A DNA stretch of 64,000 nt from Bacteroidaceae bacterium (GCA_017531985.1 JAFXJY010000033.1:1-64000), one strand, 5' to 3'. Shown: positions 36,099 to 48,301, counted from the first letter of the stretch. Numbers and translations: made by a program. The notes: generated by a model from the sequence alone, not told the origin.

Positions 36099-36191
36099 AG
36101 ATTGGTTCTATCGGACGTGTTGAAGGCAAAATAAGAATATTTTCCATCACTAATAAAGGTCTTATCTGTGGAATTGATAGAACTTTCCTAT
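36099..36191. repeat. MITE-like element, family A, internally deleted copy 4
   Basis: Left end AAGATTGGTTCTATCGGA, right end GAATTGATAGAACTTTCC; the right third (GCAAAATAAGAATATTTTCC, then TTATCTGTGG) follows the right third of the 46076 copy. The centre of family A is missing, leaving about 93 bp. Confidence 0.55.
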
Positions 36192-36194
36192 GTC

Positions 36195-36230
36195 AAAAAG
36201 ACTGCCTCCGCAGTTCGAAGACAGTCTTTG
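36195..36230 (-). terminator. Terminator of the secreted-protein gene
   Basis: Stem AAAGACTG / CAGTCTTT followed on the minus strand by further T, 38 bases past the stop at 36268. Confidence 0.75.
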
Positions 36231-36267
36231 ATATTCAGTTCTGAAACCGATATTTTACACTCCGATT

Positions 36268-38373
36268 TCAATCATTGTTTAGCATCTTGATATTTTCAAT
36301 AGTACCATCGGTGTAAACAATAGTTTTGATAACAAAACCTTCCGTTTCACTATCTACTCTTATACCTTGCAGGTTGGTATATATTTCCTGAGCTATTTCT
36401 TTATCGGCTTTCACATCATCGATTGCAGCATCGGGTCTAACAAACTCGGTACGCTCCGATACTCGTTCCTCGCCATCTACCTTGTACACCATCTCCACTG
36501 CTACTTTCTTAAATTCAAAGTCAAGTGGTCTTATAGATACCATCAATGAGGTCTCTCCTATACGGTTAAAACTCCAATCGTCAATAAAATTCACACTCAT
36601 GTCGGTTGTTGGAGTTTCTACATAGGGATAGTTGGGCTGTTCAAAGGTAAATAACTCATCATCAAAGTAGAATCGGTAGTAGAGATTGTCGGGCAATATA
36701 AAATTATCTTCAATATCGATCAATTGATATACAAAATATACATACGACGACTCTAACAAAAGATTGAGTTGATATTCCACCCATACGGGTGCTACCGGTG
36801 TGGCGGGTTTGAGTATGAAGGGTGTGAGTTTGAGACTCATAACTCCATAACTGAAATTGGTACCATCTTGCGAAAGCATATATGGTGTACGCGATGTAAG
36901 AACTCCATCAACATAATCCATCACATACTCATCGATTTTATCAATAGCCATCGTTGTGGTGTCAATATTGACTGCCTCAAAGAATACAGGGAAATAATTC
37001 TCAAAGAGTCCCATATACTGATGCGTGGGGAATACTACCGTATTGTCCTTAATAGTACCGCATATCCAGCCTTCGGGTGTATCAAGAGAGACGCCTTTTA
37101 TGTACATTTTATCCCCCTCGATTACCACATCGGTTAGACGATTGGTATTGATGTCTGGACCTAATACATCGGCCGACATGTGATACAGAATAGGGGTGTT
37201 CTCGGTTACATCGGGGGCTGTATTTTTAAATGCAAATGGATGATATTTATAATCTACGATAAATCCCAATGCTCCTGCCAGATCGCCCGATACTATGTCA
37301 TGTGCATTCTCAACAAATCCTTCTCCTTCGATAGTGTATATGGTATCGCCTTTAATAGCCATATAGAGTGTATCGGTGGGAATATATCCCCAGCGTTGTT
37401 CTCCATTTACTTCTTCCACAACGAAGTCCTTTCCTCCTTGCATAAATACATCGTACGCTCCTGCATATGAGCCTACAAACTGCCCTGACGGGAAGGCTAT
37501 TTTATCCCCTTGTTTGATACCATACATCCATGCTCTGGGTATATCGGTAGACAATCCTCTTACATATACTGTATCATTCTTGCCAAACACCACTTTCGAC
37601 AAAATGTCGGCATTGCCATAAGCCGAGTGGGTGTAGTTGAGCAAATAGTTCAGTTGCTCTCCTTCGGGGGTAGGCAATAGCACCGGTGGATCAAATACAT
37701 AAGGATCGGGTGATGTTCCTATCGCAAAACGGTCGAATGCAACATTCTCGACATATATTTCTTGTGTGCATAGATGTAGAACAAACTCATACACGCCCGT
37801 TGTTGTTGGCGTAAATGTTCCTTCAACCTTGGTGAACATATCAAACACGCGTGCGTTCTCACCGCTATAATCTATTACGACTGTTTCTTCTTCGGTATCG
37901 ACATTGCGTGCCAAGATGCGAAACTCATCTTTTAATTCATATCCGTAGGCCGCATACCCCGGAGTGTAGGCATAGATACTCACATAGTACTGCTCGGTAT
38001 TTTCAAGTTCCATTTGAGGTGACGTTGCACGAGCATCGCGTGCTTCCCAGTAGGGTTCGCTTAATAAGTAATATTGACCATCTGCCGCTCTGACTCCCGG
38101 GAATGACAATCCTCCGGCTACCATCATTTCGGCTGCATCCGATACACTCCACACATCGGCCTCTTCAAAGTTTTCCAAATAGATAACACCTTCATAATCT
38201 TGGTTGTAGTCTAACGTCGGAGCATTTGCTCGTTGACCCATTGGCACAATTTCTATCGGCTCGATATAATCTCTTGCGTGGGTTGTACACTCGCGTCTCG
38301 ACAATTGTACTTGTGCTGTTACTGCAATAGATGTCAGTAAGCACGTCGATAGTAAAAATAAATTTTTCTTCAT
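36268..38373 (-). CDS. Large secreted protein with two related beta modules
   Basis: It has 701 residues with signal peptide MKKNLFLLSTCLLTSIAVTA. Residues about 60-215 look like a jelly-roll/MAM-like lectin region (YLENFEEADVWS). After it come two homologous units of about 160 residues, recognisable by VYVRGLSTDIPRAWMYGIK and MYIKGVSLDTPEGWICGTI, then a Fn3-like region. It ends IYTNLQGIRVDSETEGFVIK and VYTDGTIENIK, a C-terminal motif of Bacteroidetes surface proteins. No catalytic motif. It is monocistronic, with its own promoter and terminator. Exact role unknown; surface adhesion is a possibility only. Confidence 0.75.
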   Translation of the reverse strand: MKKNLFLLSTCLLTSIAVTAQVQLSRRECTTHARDYIEPIEIVPMGQRANAPTLDYNQDYEGVIYLENFEEADVWSVSDAAEMMVAGGLSFPGVRAADGQYYLLSEPYWEARDARATSPQMELENTEQYYVSIYAYTPGYAAYGYELKDEFRILARNVDTEEETVVIDYSGENARVFDMFTKVEGTFTPTTTGVYEFVLHLCTQEIYVENVAFDRFAIGTSPDPYVFDPPVLLPTPEGEQLNYLLNYTHSAYGNADILSKVVFGKNDTVYVRGLSTDIPRAWMYGIKQGDKIAFPSGQFVGSYAGAYDVFMQGGKDFVVEEVNGEQRWGYIPTDTLYMAIKGDTIYTIEGEGFVENAHDIVSGDLAGALGFIVDYKYHPFAFKNTAPDVTENTPILYHMSADVLGPDINTNRLTDVVIEGDKMYIKGVSLDTPEGWICGTIKDNTVVFPTHQYMGLFENYFPVFFEAVNIDTTTMAIDKIDEYVMDYVDGVLTSRTPYMLSQDGTNFSYGVMSLKLTPFILKPATPVAPVWVEYQLNLLLESSYVYFVYQLIDIEDNFILPDNLYYRFYFDDELFTFEQPNYPYVETPTTDMSVNFIDDWSFNRIGETSLMVSIRPLDFEFKKVAVEMVYKVDGEERVSERTEFVRPDAAIDDVKADKEIAQEIYTNLQGIRVDSETEGFVIKTIVYTDGTIENIKMLNND

Positions 38374-38401
38374 ACCAGTTTTATATTATTTGATTATTTG
38401 G

Positions 38402-38432
38402 CAAAAATAATATGTATTTTTAATAATTGCAA
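38402..38432 (-). promoter_or_regulatory. Promoter of the secreted-protein gene
   Basis: On the minus strand TTGC (38429-38432), 19 bases, TATTTTTG (38402-38409). Confidence 0.75.
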
Positions 38433-38531
38433 CAAATGTATTTATAAATGTAGAAAATTTGCTTATTGTAGTCATAAAAAGTTGATATATGTGAATTGTT
38501 GAGCAATATAATCTCTATTATTGAATATCAA

Positions 38532-38582
38532 AAAGGTAACTCTTGTCAATCTATATCGATACAATTGACAGAAGTTACCTTT
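38532..38582 (-). terminator. Terminator downstream of the portal-like gene
   Basis: A 19-bp arm AAAGGTAACTCTTGTCAAT pairs with ATTGACAGAAGTTACCTTT with one mismatch, 60 bases past the stop at 38642. Both strands carry short T-runs. Confidence 0.75.
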
Positions 38583-38641
38583 CAATTTGAGCAAATGTGC
38601 AACTCTTGGCTTCCTCCTCTCGGAGCGTGCTATCGACAATC

Positions 38642-40579
38642 TCACGACTTATCCATCACCGGCACTTGTTCTGCTATGGGATTAGTCTCCTGCGATGGCT
38701 CTACTTGCTGCATCATCTGTTGTTGCTGTTGTTGTAACTGTTGCTGCTCGATAGTAAGACTTTGCAGCAATTTATCGGCAAATGGGAATGCACCTGTTTG
38801 CAACAACGTCTGTAATGAAATATGGCCGGTGTTAAACAACGACAACAAGAAGTCGTTCGACGACTGCCGGAAGGCCGGTGCTGCTGCCGACTCGGTTATG
38901 TTTAAGTCAAACTCGGCATTGCGTACTTGCTCGGGTGTGATTGCTTTCAACTCTTCGTCCGCACTACCGGCTATAAGTTCATAACGATGGTCGGGGTAGT
39001 ACTGCTGTATGGTCTTTAATATCTTGTAGTCGCGATTCTCTCGAAAGGTCTTAAACGTCTCCAATATATCCAGCAGATTGACCGCCGAGTATTGTACCTG
39101 TTGTGCATACAACGATGCCGGTGTTCCCGATGCTACCGACTTGCCCTGCATGGCACTATGCACTCCCGATATATCCTCCAACAGCCGCATCTGCAACGAC
39201 AATAGCTCGTAAGCTCCTACATTGGTAGCATTTACCGACACTTGTTGCGGCATGGCACTGCCGGGTTTGGGGCTGAACATGATTACTCCATTGTAGCGTG
39301 TCCACTCCTCGGCTATCTCCTCTATGCTCATCCCCTCCGGTATCTGATTTTCGGGAAAGAGTAGTACTCCCTTGGCACTGCTGCCCATGATAAAGTCTAT
39401 CATCGTTATCAAGCGATTGATATAACGTTGTTGGTCTATGACATCCTCAACAAAAGAGTGTATCTCACCATCGAGCAGCGGATAAAGACTCATTGCGTAG
39501 GGATGTTCGCCATGCCAGTAAGGCGACTCGCCACTCTCCAATACATCGCCCATGGGCGAGAGAAAATAATATTGCCACACATCCTCTACACGCCATTCAC
39601 TCTCTATCAGTGCCACATCGTCGGCTCTTACTCCTTGTCTGGATGCCTCCTTTATCCGGCGTCTGTTCTCTTGTTCTATAACATCACGTTGCTGTACATC
39701 TACTTTATACAATTCGCCTGTCAGTGTGTCGTGACATCGCAATAGCTCATGGCTCTCTTTTCGCCACAACTCTATCACACGACAGCGGTCGCTCTCTTTG
39801 GCCATGAAAAACTCCAACGAGTCGGCTCCATCACTCTTCAATATCTCATAGTGATCATACAGCCTCTCCTCTTGCACATCATTATATATTTGTCGCAACC
39901 ATTTGATGCGATGCTCCTCACCCTGCGAGAAACGCGAAATGACCTCATACAGCGTCATATCGTGCAATTCGCCTATCAAGCGACAATCCCACAACCGACT
40001 ATCCTCCATCGCATCGAAGAAGATGCGACCGGGCTGTACAGCATCCACCCACACATCGCTCTTGCCTCGTCGCTCACCATATCCCACCTTGTGAAAACAA
40101 CTACCCGAGATAAGAAACTCTTCAAGTGTGCGACTGTCCAACTCATACAGCCGGTTATGCTGATAAGCATACTGCATGATACTACTCATCACCTCGCCCA
40201 ATGCTTGTTCCGACCTGTCGCGTGAAACGCACACAGGCTCGGTCTGGGCACTGCGAAACTGTCCCAGTACACTCTTGACAAGTTGCCTTATCAAGTTATT
40301 CTTTAAGGGCAATTTTCCCTGCTCTCGCAAGTACACCTCCTCACTCACCACACGTCCGTCCGAGGTAAGCACTGCATCGTTCCACTGCCGACCGAAAGTG
40401 TAATCGCGACACCTTACACGTCCGGCTCGATAACTACTCAGTGCTTCCCATGCCCTATGTGCCTCCTCGACAATACGTCGCTGTGATGCACTTTCGCTTT
40501 CTCTTGTTCGTTGCGATACCTTCGATTCGGCAGGCATTAGCCGTTTACGGCTATAATACTTGTAATCCATTTCTTTCAT
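38642..40579 (-). CDS. Phage portal-like protein without neighbouring phage genes
   Basis: It has about 645 residues from ATG 40579 (MKEMDYKYYSRKRLMPAE); ATGs at 40585, 40621 and 40630 are alternatives. The order of features follows P22/crAss-like portal proteins: DYTFGRQWNDAV near the N-terminus, RQLVKSVLGQFRSAQTEP, a GSCFHKVGYGERRG wing region, VEDVIDQQRYINRLITMIDF, GMSIEEIAEEW, and then LEDISGVHSAMQGKSV with SGTPASLYAQQVQYS. It ends in a glutamine-rich tail (EQQQLQQQQQQMMQQ). No terminase, capsid, protease or tail gene lies on either side; neighbours are housekeeping. It may be a domesticated or solitary prophage relic. The call rests on motif memory, not a search. Confidence 0.6.
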   Translation of the reverse strand: MKEMDYKYYSRKRLMPAESKVSQRTRESESASQRRIVEEAHRAWEALSSYRAGRVRCRDYTFGRQWNDAVLTSDGRVVSEEVYLREQGKLPLKNNLIRQLVKSVLGQFRSAQTEPVCVSRDRSEQALGEVMSSIMQYAYQHNRLYELDSRTLEEFLISGSCFHKVGYGERRGKSDVWVDAVQPGRIFFDAMEDSRLWDCRLIGELHDMTLYEVISRFSQGEEHRIKWLRQIYNDVQEERLYDHYEILKSDGADSLEFFMAKESDRCRVIELWRKESHELLRCHDTLTGELYKVDVQQRDVIEQENRRRIKEASRQGVRADDVALIESEWRVEDVWQYYFLSPMGDVLESGESPYWHGEHPYAMSLYPLLDGEIHSFVEDVIDQQRYINRLITMIDFIMGSSAKGVLLFPENQIPEGMSIEEIAEEWTRYNGVIMFSPKPGSAMPQQVSVNATNVGAYELLSLQMRLLEDISGVHSAMQGKSVASGTPASLYAQQVQYSAVNLLDILETFKTFRENRDYKILKTIQQYYPDHRYELIAGSADEELKAITPEQVRNAEFDLNITESAAAPAFRQSSNDFLLSLFNTGHISLQTLLQTGAFPFADKLLQSLTIEQQQLQQQQQQMMQQVEPSQETNPIAEQVPVMDKS

Positions 40580-40636
40580 ATACATGATTTTGGCTTTAAT
40601 TTCCTGCAAAGTAACTCTCATTGCCGACATAATGAG

Positions 40637-40663
40637 TGCGATAGAATGAATGTATCTATCGCA
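40637..40663. promoter_or_regulatory. Inverted repeat in the divergent promoter region
   Basis: TGCGATAG (40637-40644) and CTATCGCA (40656-40663) flank 11 bases. It lies one base before the -33 element of the deaD promoter and just upstream of possible portal-gene starts, so it could serve as an operator for either. Confidence 0.5.
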
Positions 40664-40664
40664 T

Positions 40665-40696
40665 TTTGTCCGTTTCAATAATATTTTGTACCTTTG
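40665..40696 (+). promoter_or_regulatory. Promoter of the DEAD-box helicase operon
   Basis: TTTG (40665-40668), 20 bases, TACCTTTG (40689-40696), giving a leader of about 25 bases. Confidence 0.8.
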
Positions 40697-40727
40697 TGCG
40701 TTTGATAGATAGCATAGCAACAAGAGT

Positions 40728-42002
<1,275 letters not shown>

Positions 42003-42025
42003 CAGCATCACACACACTACATACA

Positions 42026-43963
42026 ATGATTTCCATTGAAGGTCTGACGGTAGAATTTGGAGGCAACCCTCTCTTCGATAACATCACATACGTTATCAAC
42101 AAGCGTGACCGCATTGCTCTTGTTGGTAAGAATGGTGCCGGTAAAACCACCATGCTTCGCATCATCGCTGGGCTGCAAGAACCATCTGCCGGTCATGTCA
42201 ACCGACCGCGTGACCTTTCCATCGGTTATCTCCCCCAGCAAATGCAACTCAGCGACTCTCGCACCGTCATGCAAGAAGCCGAACAAGCATTTGCTCACAT
42301 CTTCGAGCTGCAAGGTCGCGTTGAAAGAATGAACAACGAACTTGCATCGCGTACCGACTACGACTCAGACGACTATGCCGAACTCATCGAACGTGTATCT
42401 GCCGCTACCGAACAACTTACACTCATCGGTGCCAATAACTATCAAGCCGAAATAGAACGCACACTTATGGGACTCGGATTCCTACGCACCGACTTCGACC
42501 GTCCCACTGCCGAGTTCAGCGGAGGATGGCGTATGCGTATCGAGTTAGCCAAGCTACTCCTGCAACGACACGACGTCCTGCTTCTCGACGAGCCTACCAA
42601 CCACCTCGACATCGAGTCGATACAGTGGCTCGAAAACTTCCTTGCCACCCGTGCCGGTACAGTCATGCTCGTCTCGCACGACCGTGCTTTCATCGACAAC
42701 GTCACCAATCGCACCATCGAGATTTCCTTGGGCAAGATATACGACTACCAAGTCAACTACTCCCGATACGTTGTCCTGCGACAAGAACGCCTCGAACAAC
42801 AACAACGTGCATACGAAAACCAGCAAAAGCAGATTCAAGACACCGAGGCATTCATCGAACGTTTCCGATACAAAGCCACCAAAGCCGTACAAGTACAGTC
42901 GCGTATCAAACAACTCGAAAAAATCGACCGCATCGAAGTCGACGAGATAGACAATTCGCACATATCCTTGCGTTTCCCGCCGGCTCCCCGTTCGGGCGAC
43001 TATCCCATCATCACCGACAACCTCCGTAAGTGCTACGATCAGCACCTCGTATTTGACCACGCTACATTTACCATCAAGCGTGGCGAGAAAGTTGCATTCG
43101 TCGGCAAGAACGGCGAAGGAAAATCGACCCTCGTCAAGTGCATCATGGGAGAGATTCCTTTCGACGGTAAGTTGCAGATAGGACACAACGTCAAGATAGG
43201 ATACTTCGCCCAGAACCAAGCCTCTCTTCTCGACAACAACATAACCGTTTTCGACACCATCGATCGCGTAGCAGTAGGAGACATTCGCACCAAGATTCGT
43301 GACATCCTCGGAGCCTTCATGTTCGGTGGTGAAGCATCCGATAAGCGTGTAAGCGTACTGTCCGGTGGTGAAAAAACAAGACTCGCCATGATAAGACTAC
43401 TGCTCGAACCAGTCAATCTGCTCATCCTTGACGAGCCTACCAACCACCTCGACATGCGTACAAAGGACGTCCTCAAACAGGCCATCGCACATTTTGACGG
43501 TACGGTTATCATCGTATCGCACGATCGCGAATTTCTCGACGGACTCGTCACAAAAGTCTACGAGTTTGGAGGTGGCTCTGTGCGTGAACACCTCGGCGGT
43601 ATTTACGACTTCTTGGAAAAAAAGAAAATCGACTCCCTGCGTCAACTCGAACTCTCTACCACTACTCGAGCTCAACAGCAACCCTCTCCGGCCAAAAGCG
43701 ATGCTCGCATATCTTACGAAGATCGCAAAGAGGCTGCACGACGCATCAAACGTGCTGAACGTGCTGTCGATGAAGTCGAAAAAGAAATTGCCGACATCGA
43801 GTATGCCATCGACATCATCGAGCAAAAACTTTCAACCCCCGAGGGTGCTGCCGACTCCTCTTTATACGAGCAGCACGCTGTGCTGCAAAACTCCCTCAAC
43901 GATGCCATGACTCGATGGGAAAATGCTACCGAACAACTCGAAAACTTACGTCAATCCATTTAA
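42026..43963 (+). CDS. ABC-F family ATPase (Uup/YbiT-like translation factor)
   Basis: This 645-residue protein has no membrane domain and two ATP-binding cassettes. Walker A: GKNGAGKTTMLR near 35 and GKNGEGKSTLVK near 355. Signatures: FSGGWRMRIELAKLL and LSGGEKTRLAMIRLL. Walker B: LLLDEPTNHLD and LILDEPTNHLD. Between them lies the positively charged P-site tRNA-interaction linker (about 240-320, YENQQKQIQDTEAF). The last 100 residues form a coiled coil (KEAARRIKRAERAVDEVEKE). Members act on the ribosome or give antibiotic protection; a resistance role cannot be judged. Cotranscribed with the helicase. Confidence 0.92.
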   Translation: MISIEGLTVEFGGNPLFDNITYVINKRDRIALVGKNGAGKTTMLRIIAGLQEPSAGHVNRPRDLSIGYLPQQMQLSDSRTVMQEAEQAFAHIFELQGRVERMNNELASRTDYDSDDYAELIERVSAATEQLTLIGANNYQAEIERTLMGLGFLRTDFDRPTAEFSGGWRMRIELAKLLLQRHDVLLLDEPTNHLDIESIQWLENFLATRAGTVMLVSHDRAFIDNVTNRTIEISLGKIYDYQVNYSRYVVLRQERLEQQQRAYENQQKQIQDTEAFIERFRYKATKAVQVQSRIKQLEKIDRIEVDEIDNSHISLRFPPAPRSGDYPIITDNLRKCYDQHLVFDHATFTIKRGEKVAFVGKNGEGKSTLVKCIMGEIPFDGKLQIGHNVKIGYFAQNQASLLDNNITVFDTIDRVAVGDIRTKIRDILGAFMFGGEASDKRVSVLSGGEKTRLAMIRLLLEPVNLLILDEPTNHLDMRTKDVLKQAIAHFDGTVIIVSHDREFLDGLVTKVYEFGGGSVREHLGGIYDFLEKKKIDSLRQLELSTTTRAQQQPSPAKSDARISYEDRKEAARRIKRAERAVDEVEKEIADIEYAIDIIEQKLSTPEGAADSSLYEQHAVLQNSLNDAMTRWENATEQLENLRQSI

Positions 43964-44000
43964 TACACATATAATAATAAATAAACCAAAAAAATTAACC

Positions 44001-46040
44001 ATGATTACCAAAATGAAGTATTTCTCGATGGCCGTTGCAATAGCAACCCTATCAGCTTGCTCTCCCAAGGCCACCGACAATGGTATCGACCTCACAAGTA
44101 TCGATACACAAGTTTCTCCTGCCGATGATTTCTATGGCTATGCATGCGGCGGTTGGATGAAAAACAACCCTCTCCGTCCCGAACACGCTCGTTTCGGTTC
44201 GTTCGACAAGCTCATTGAGGAAAACCAAGAGCAGATTCGCGTTCTCTTCGACGAACTCTCAAAGAGTGATGCCGCTACCGGAACCAACGAACGAAAAATT
44301 GCCGACCTCTACAACATGGGACTCGACAGCGTTACTCTCAACAACCAAGGTGCTGCCCCCTTACGTCCCTATCTCGATGAGATTGCTGCCGTAAACACCA
44401 ACGCCGAAAAGTCGGCTATGATTGCCAAGTTGCACCTACGCAACGCCTCGCCATTCTTTGCTATCTATGTCAGCGGTGACGAAAAAAACAGCAGCATGAA
44501 CATCATCGGTACATACCAAGGTGGTATGAGCATGGGCGATCGCGACTACTACCTCAACAACGACGAAGCTACCGTAGCCATTCGCAACGCTTACCGCAAC
44601 TATATCAACAACCTCTTCACTCTCAGCGGATACTCACAAGAACAAGCCGATGCTGCTGTTGAAACTGTGTTGAATATTGAGACTAAACTTGCCGAAGCTG
44701 CCTTCTCTCGCGTCGAGTTGCGTAACCCCGAAGCCAACTACAATAAAATGTCGTACAAACAGCTTAAAGATACTTACAAGAACATCGACTGGGATGCCTA
44801 CTTCTCTGCTCTCGGTGTACAGGCTCAGGATGTTGTCGTTGGTCAAGTGAAAGCAATGGCTGCTGTCGATGCCCTCATGGCTTCTCTATCTCTCGATGAG
44901 TTCCGTACATACCTCGCATTCAACATGATTAACTGTGCCGCCGACTGCCTCAGCGACGACTTTACCAATGCCCAGTTCGACTTCTACGGTCGTGCTCTCT
45001 CGGGCAAGGAAGAACAAGAACCTCGATGGAAACACGCACTGGCTGTACCCAACTCGCTCATGAGCGAAGCCGTTGGCGAAATGTATGTCAAAAAGCACTT
45101 CTCGCCCGAGTCGAAAGAGCGTATGGTCACTCTCGTTGCCAACCTCGCCGATGCTCTGGGTCAACACATCGATGCTCTCGAATGGATGAGCGATGAGACC
45201 AAAGCCCGTGCCCACGAGAAACTCTCTACTTTCCATGTCAAGATTGGTTACCCCGACCAATGGCGTGACTACTCGGCTCTCGAAATCAACCCCGAGGACT
45301 CTTACCTCGACAACGCTCTTCGTGCCGTTGAGTTCGAAAATCGTAACAACATTGCCGAAGCCTACAAACCCGTCGACAAGGATAAATGGCTCATATCGCC
45401 TCAGACTGTCAATGCATATTACAACCCCACAACCAACGAAATATGCTTCCCCGCCGGTATCCTTCAACCTCCTTTCTTCAACCCCAATGCCGACGATGCT
45501 GTTAACTATGGTGCTATCGGTGTTGTAATCGGTCACGAAATGACTCACGGATTTGACGACCAAGGTCGCCAATACGACAAGGATGGTAACCTCAACAGCT
45601 GGTGGACTGCCGAGGACGAAGCTCGCTTCAACGAACGTGCCGACAAACTTGTAGCTCAGTTCGACAAGATTGTTGTTCTCGATGGTGAAGAGGGTCCTGT
45701 ATATGCAAACGGTCGTTTTACTCTCGGCGAAAACATTGCCGACCAAGGCGGTCTCCGTGTTGCTCACACTGCATTCATCAACTCTCTCAACGGTAACACT
45801 CCCGATCCTATCAGCGGTTTCACTGCCGAACAACGTTTCTACCTCGGATACGCTGCTCTATGGGCTGGTAACATTCGCGAAGCCGAAATCTTGCGTCGCA
45901 CCACCACCGACCCTCACTCGCTCGGCCGCTGGCGTGTTAATGCAACACTTCGCAACATCGACGATTTCTATAAAGCATTCAATGTTACCGAAGAGGATGA
46001 CATGTACCTCGCTCCCGAAGAACGTGTAATTATCTGGTAA
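44001..46040 (+). CDS. pepO: M13 family zinc endopeptidase, lipoprotein
   Basis: This 679-residue neprilysin-like metalloprotease begins at ATG 44001 (MITKMKYFSMAVAIATLSAC). Cysteine 20 sits in a lipobox, so it is membrane-anchored. The upstream in-frame extension, which overlaps the ABC-F gene, is rejected. After the lipobox come DDFYGYACGGWMKNN and the catalytic domain: NAYYNP, FPAGILQPPFF, VIGHEMTHGFDDQG (HEMTH zinc site) and ENIADQGGL (third ligand Glu), with the C-terminal VNATLRNIDDFYKAFNV and APEERVIIW. It would trim small peptides in the periplasm or outside. Starts 37 bases after the ABC-F gene. Confidence 0.93.
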   Translation: MITKMKYFSMAVAIATLSACSPKATDNGIDLTSIDTQVSPADDFYGYACGGWMKNNPLRPEHARFGSFDKLIEENQEQIRVLFDELSKSDAATGTNERKIADLYNMGLDSVTLNNQGAAPLRPYLDEIAAVNTNAEKSAMIAKLHLRNASPFFAIYVSGDEKNSSMNIIGTYQGGMSMGDRDYYLNNDEATVAIRNAYRNYINNLFTLSGYSQEQADAAVETVLNIETKLAEAAFSRVELRNPEANYNKMSYKQLKDTYKNIDWDAYFSALGVQAQDVVVGQVKAMAAVDALMASLSLDEFRTYLAFNMINCAADCLSDDFTNAQFDFYGRALSGKEEQEPRWKHALAVPNSLMSEAVGEMYVKKHFSPESKERMVTLVANLADALGQHIDALEWMSDETKARAHEKLSTFHVKIGYPDQWRDYSALEINPEDSYLDNALRAVEFENRNNIAEAYKPVDKDKWLISPQTVNAYYNPTTNEICFPAGILQPPFFNPNADDAVNYGAIGVVIGHEMTHGFDDQGRQYDKDGNLNSWWTAEDEARFNERADKLVAQFDKIVVLDGEEGPVYANGRFTLGENIADQGGLRVAHTAFINSLNGNTPDPISGFTAEQRFYLGYAALWAGNIREAEILRRTTTDPHSLGRWRVNATLRNIDDFYKAFNVTEEDDMYLAPEERVIIW

Positions 46041-46075
46041 TATTCCCTCCCCTTGACATGACACAAGTGCGTGTC

Positions 46076-46278
46076 TTAAAGGAACTTCTATAAATTACTT
46101 TGTTATGATTGATGAATTTTTCTTAGCGTAGATTTTTGATATTGACCGAAAGAACATAGCGGGCTATGTGATTGAGTTCAAGGCAAAAAGATGCCAAGAA
46201 AAAACATCAAGCATGCAAAAAGAATGTTTCAAATAACTACTGAATTGCCAATCTGTGGAATTTATAGAAGTCCCTTAA
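46076..46278. repeat. MITE-like element, family A, copy 1
   Basis: Ends: left TTAAAGGAACTTCTATAAAT (46076-46095) and right AATTTATAGAAGTCCCTTAA (46259-46278), nearly perfect inverses. The interior has no ORF; TTGTTATGATTGATGAATTT, TGACCGAAAGAACATAGC, GATGCCAAGAAAAAACATCA recur at 49703. Flanked on both sides by TTAA, which may be target duplication or the TIR itself. Confidence 0.85.
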
Positions 46279-46286
46279 ATAACACT

Positions 46287-46320
46287 ACACCCCCAAAGAC
46301 TCTTTCCTCTTTGGGGGTGT
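46287..46320 (+). terminator. Hairpin between pepO and enolase
   Basis: A perfect 13-bp stem ACACCCCCAAAGA / TCTTTGGGGGTGT with 8-base loop. No clear T-run follows, so termination is inferred only from position after pepO. Nothing else is recognised in 46321-46482 apart from an ACATACCTTAAA word near 46404 resembling a B right end. Confidence 0.5.
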
Positions 46321-46416
46321 ACTCTTTGATGTACAATCTCAACCTAAGCCCGCAAATCAAAGGTTATCTATTGCTGCCAACGACACTCTGATCTGCCTTT
46401 TGCTAACATACCTTAA

Positions 46417-47766
<1,350 letters not shown>

Positions 47767-47825
47767 GCTCTGCTATATAATATCTTCACCAACATTCATC
47801 ACTGCATCACTATATTCCTTCTCCT

Positions 47826-47849
47826 CCACAGCTACTGTTATGGCTGTGG
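47826..47849 (+). terminator. Terminator-like hairpin after enolase
   Basis: CCACAGC / GCTGTGG stem with 10-base loop, 60 bases after the stop; followed by a weak T-run (ATTTT). Confidence 0.45.
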
Positions 47850-47860
47850 TGCGAGGGGAT

Positions 47861-48063
47861 TTTAGGTATGTTCTATTATATATTAGGATGTGTTGATTTG
47901 GGGAAATTATTTCAGGCTGATTTATATTTTTCATGAGAAAGCAATGTATAAATTGTAACCGATTAAAAATTAGAAAGATGCCTCAATAAATACCAAAGGA
48001 GACCGAAATGGAATATCTCAACAATGTTTAACTTTTTACTTCTTGATAGAACTTCCCCCCCTA
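47861..48063. repeat. MITE-like element, family B, diverged copy 4
   Basis: Left TTTAGGTATGTTCTATTATA, interior GTTGATTTGGGGAAATT, ATTGTAACCGATTAAAAATT then AGAAAGATGCCTCAATA, right TTGATAGAACTTCCC. Follows the B layout seen at 62144 from end to end, but is more diverged. Non-coding. Confidence 0.65.
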
Positions 48064-48181
48064 TATATTCCCATGTTCGTAACAGACAATACAGCGATAT
48101 AAATCCCGATTCGAGCTGTTTTTTTATCTGTTTTGATGAAATTTATGTTGTTTCTGTTTGAATATTTTTAGAAAATATATA

Positions 48182-48198
48182 TTTTTGTCGGACAAAAA
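48182..48198. promoter_or_regulatory. Palindromic operator candidate before the efflux operon
   Basis: TTTTTGTC-G-GACAAAAA, a perfect 8+1+8 palindrome 104 bases before the first efflux gene. It overlaps the likely promoter region; a TetR- or MarR-type repressor could bind here. No such regulator is encoded nearby. Confidence 0.5.
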
Positions 48199-48301
48199 AT
48201 GTTTTTTTGTAAATTTATTAACAACCCTCATAACAAACAGCGATACAAACATCGTAATTAACAACAACTATTTACAGAACATACCTATAATCAATAATAA
48301 C

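Noticed and set aside
44886..45833. A 315-residue minus-strand ORF opposite pepO
   Set aside because: Shadow frame; PepO's zinc site and all family blocks lie on the plus strand.
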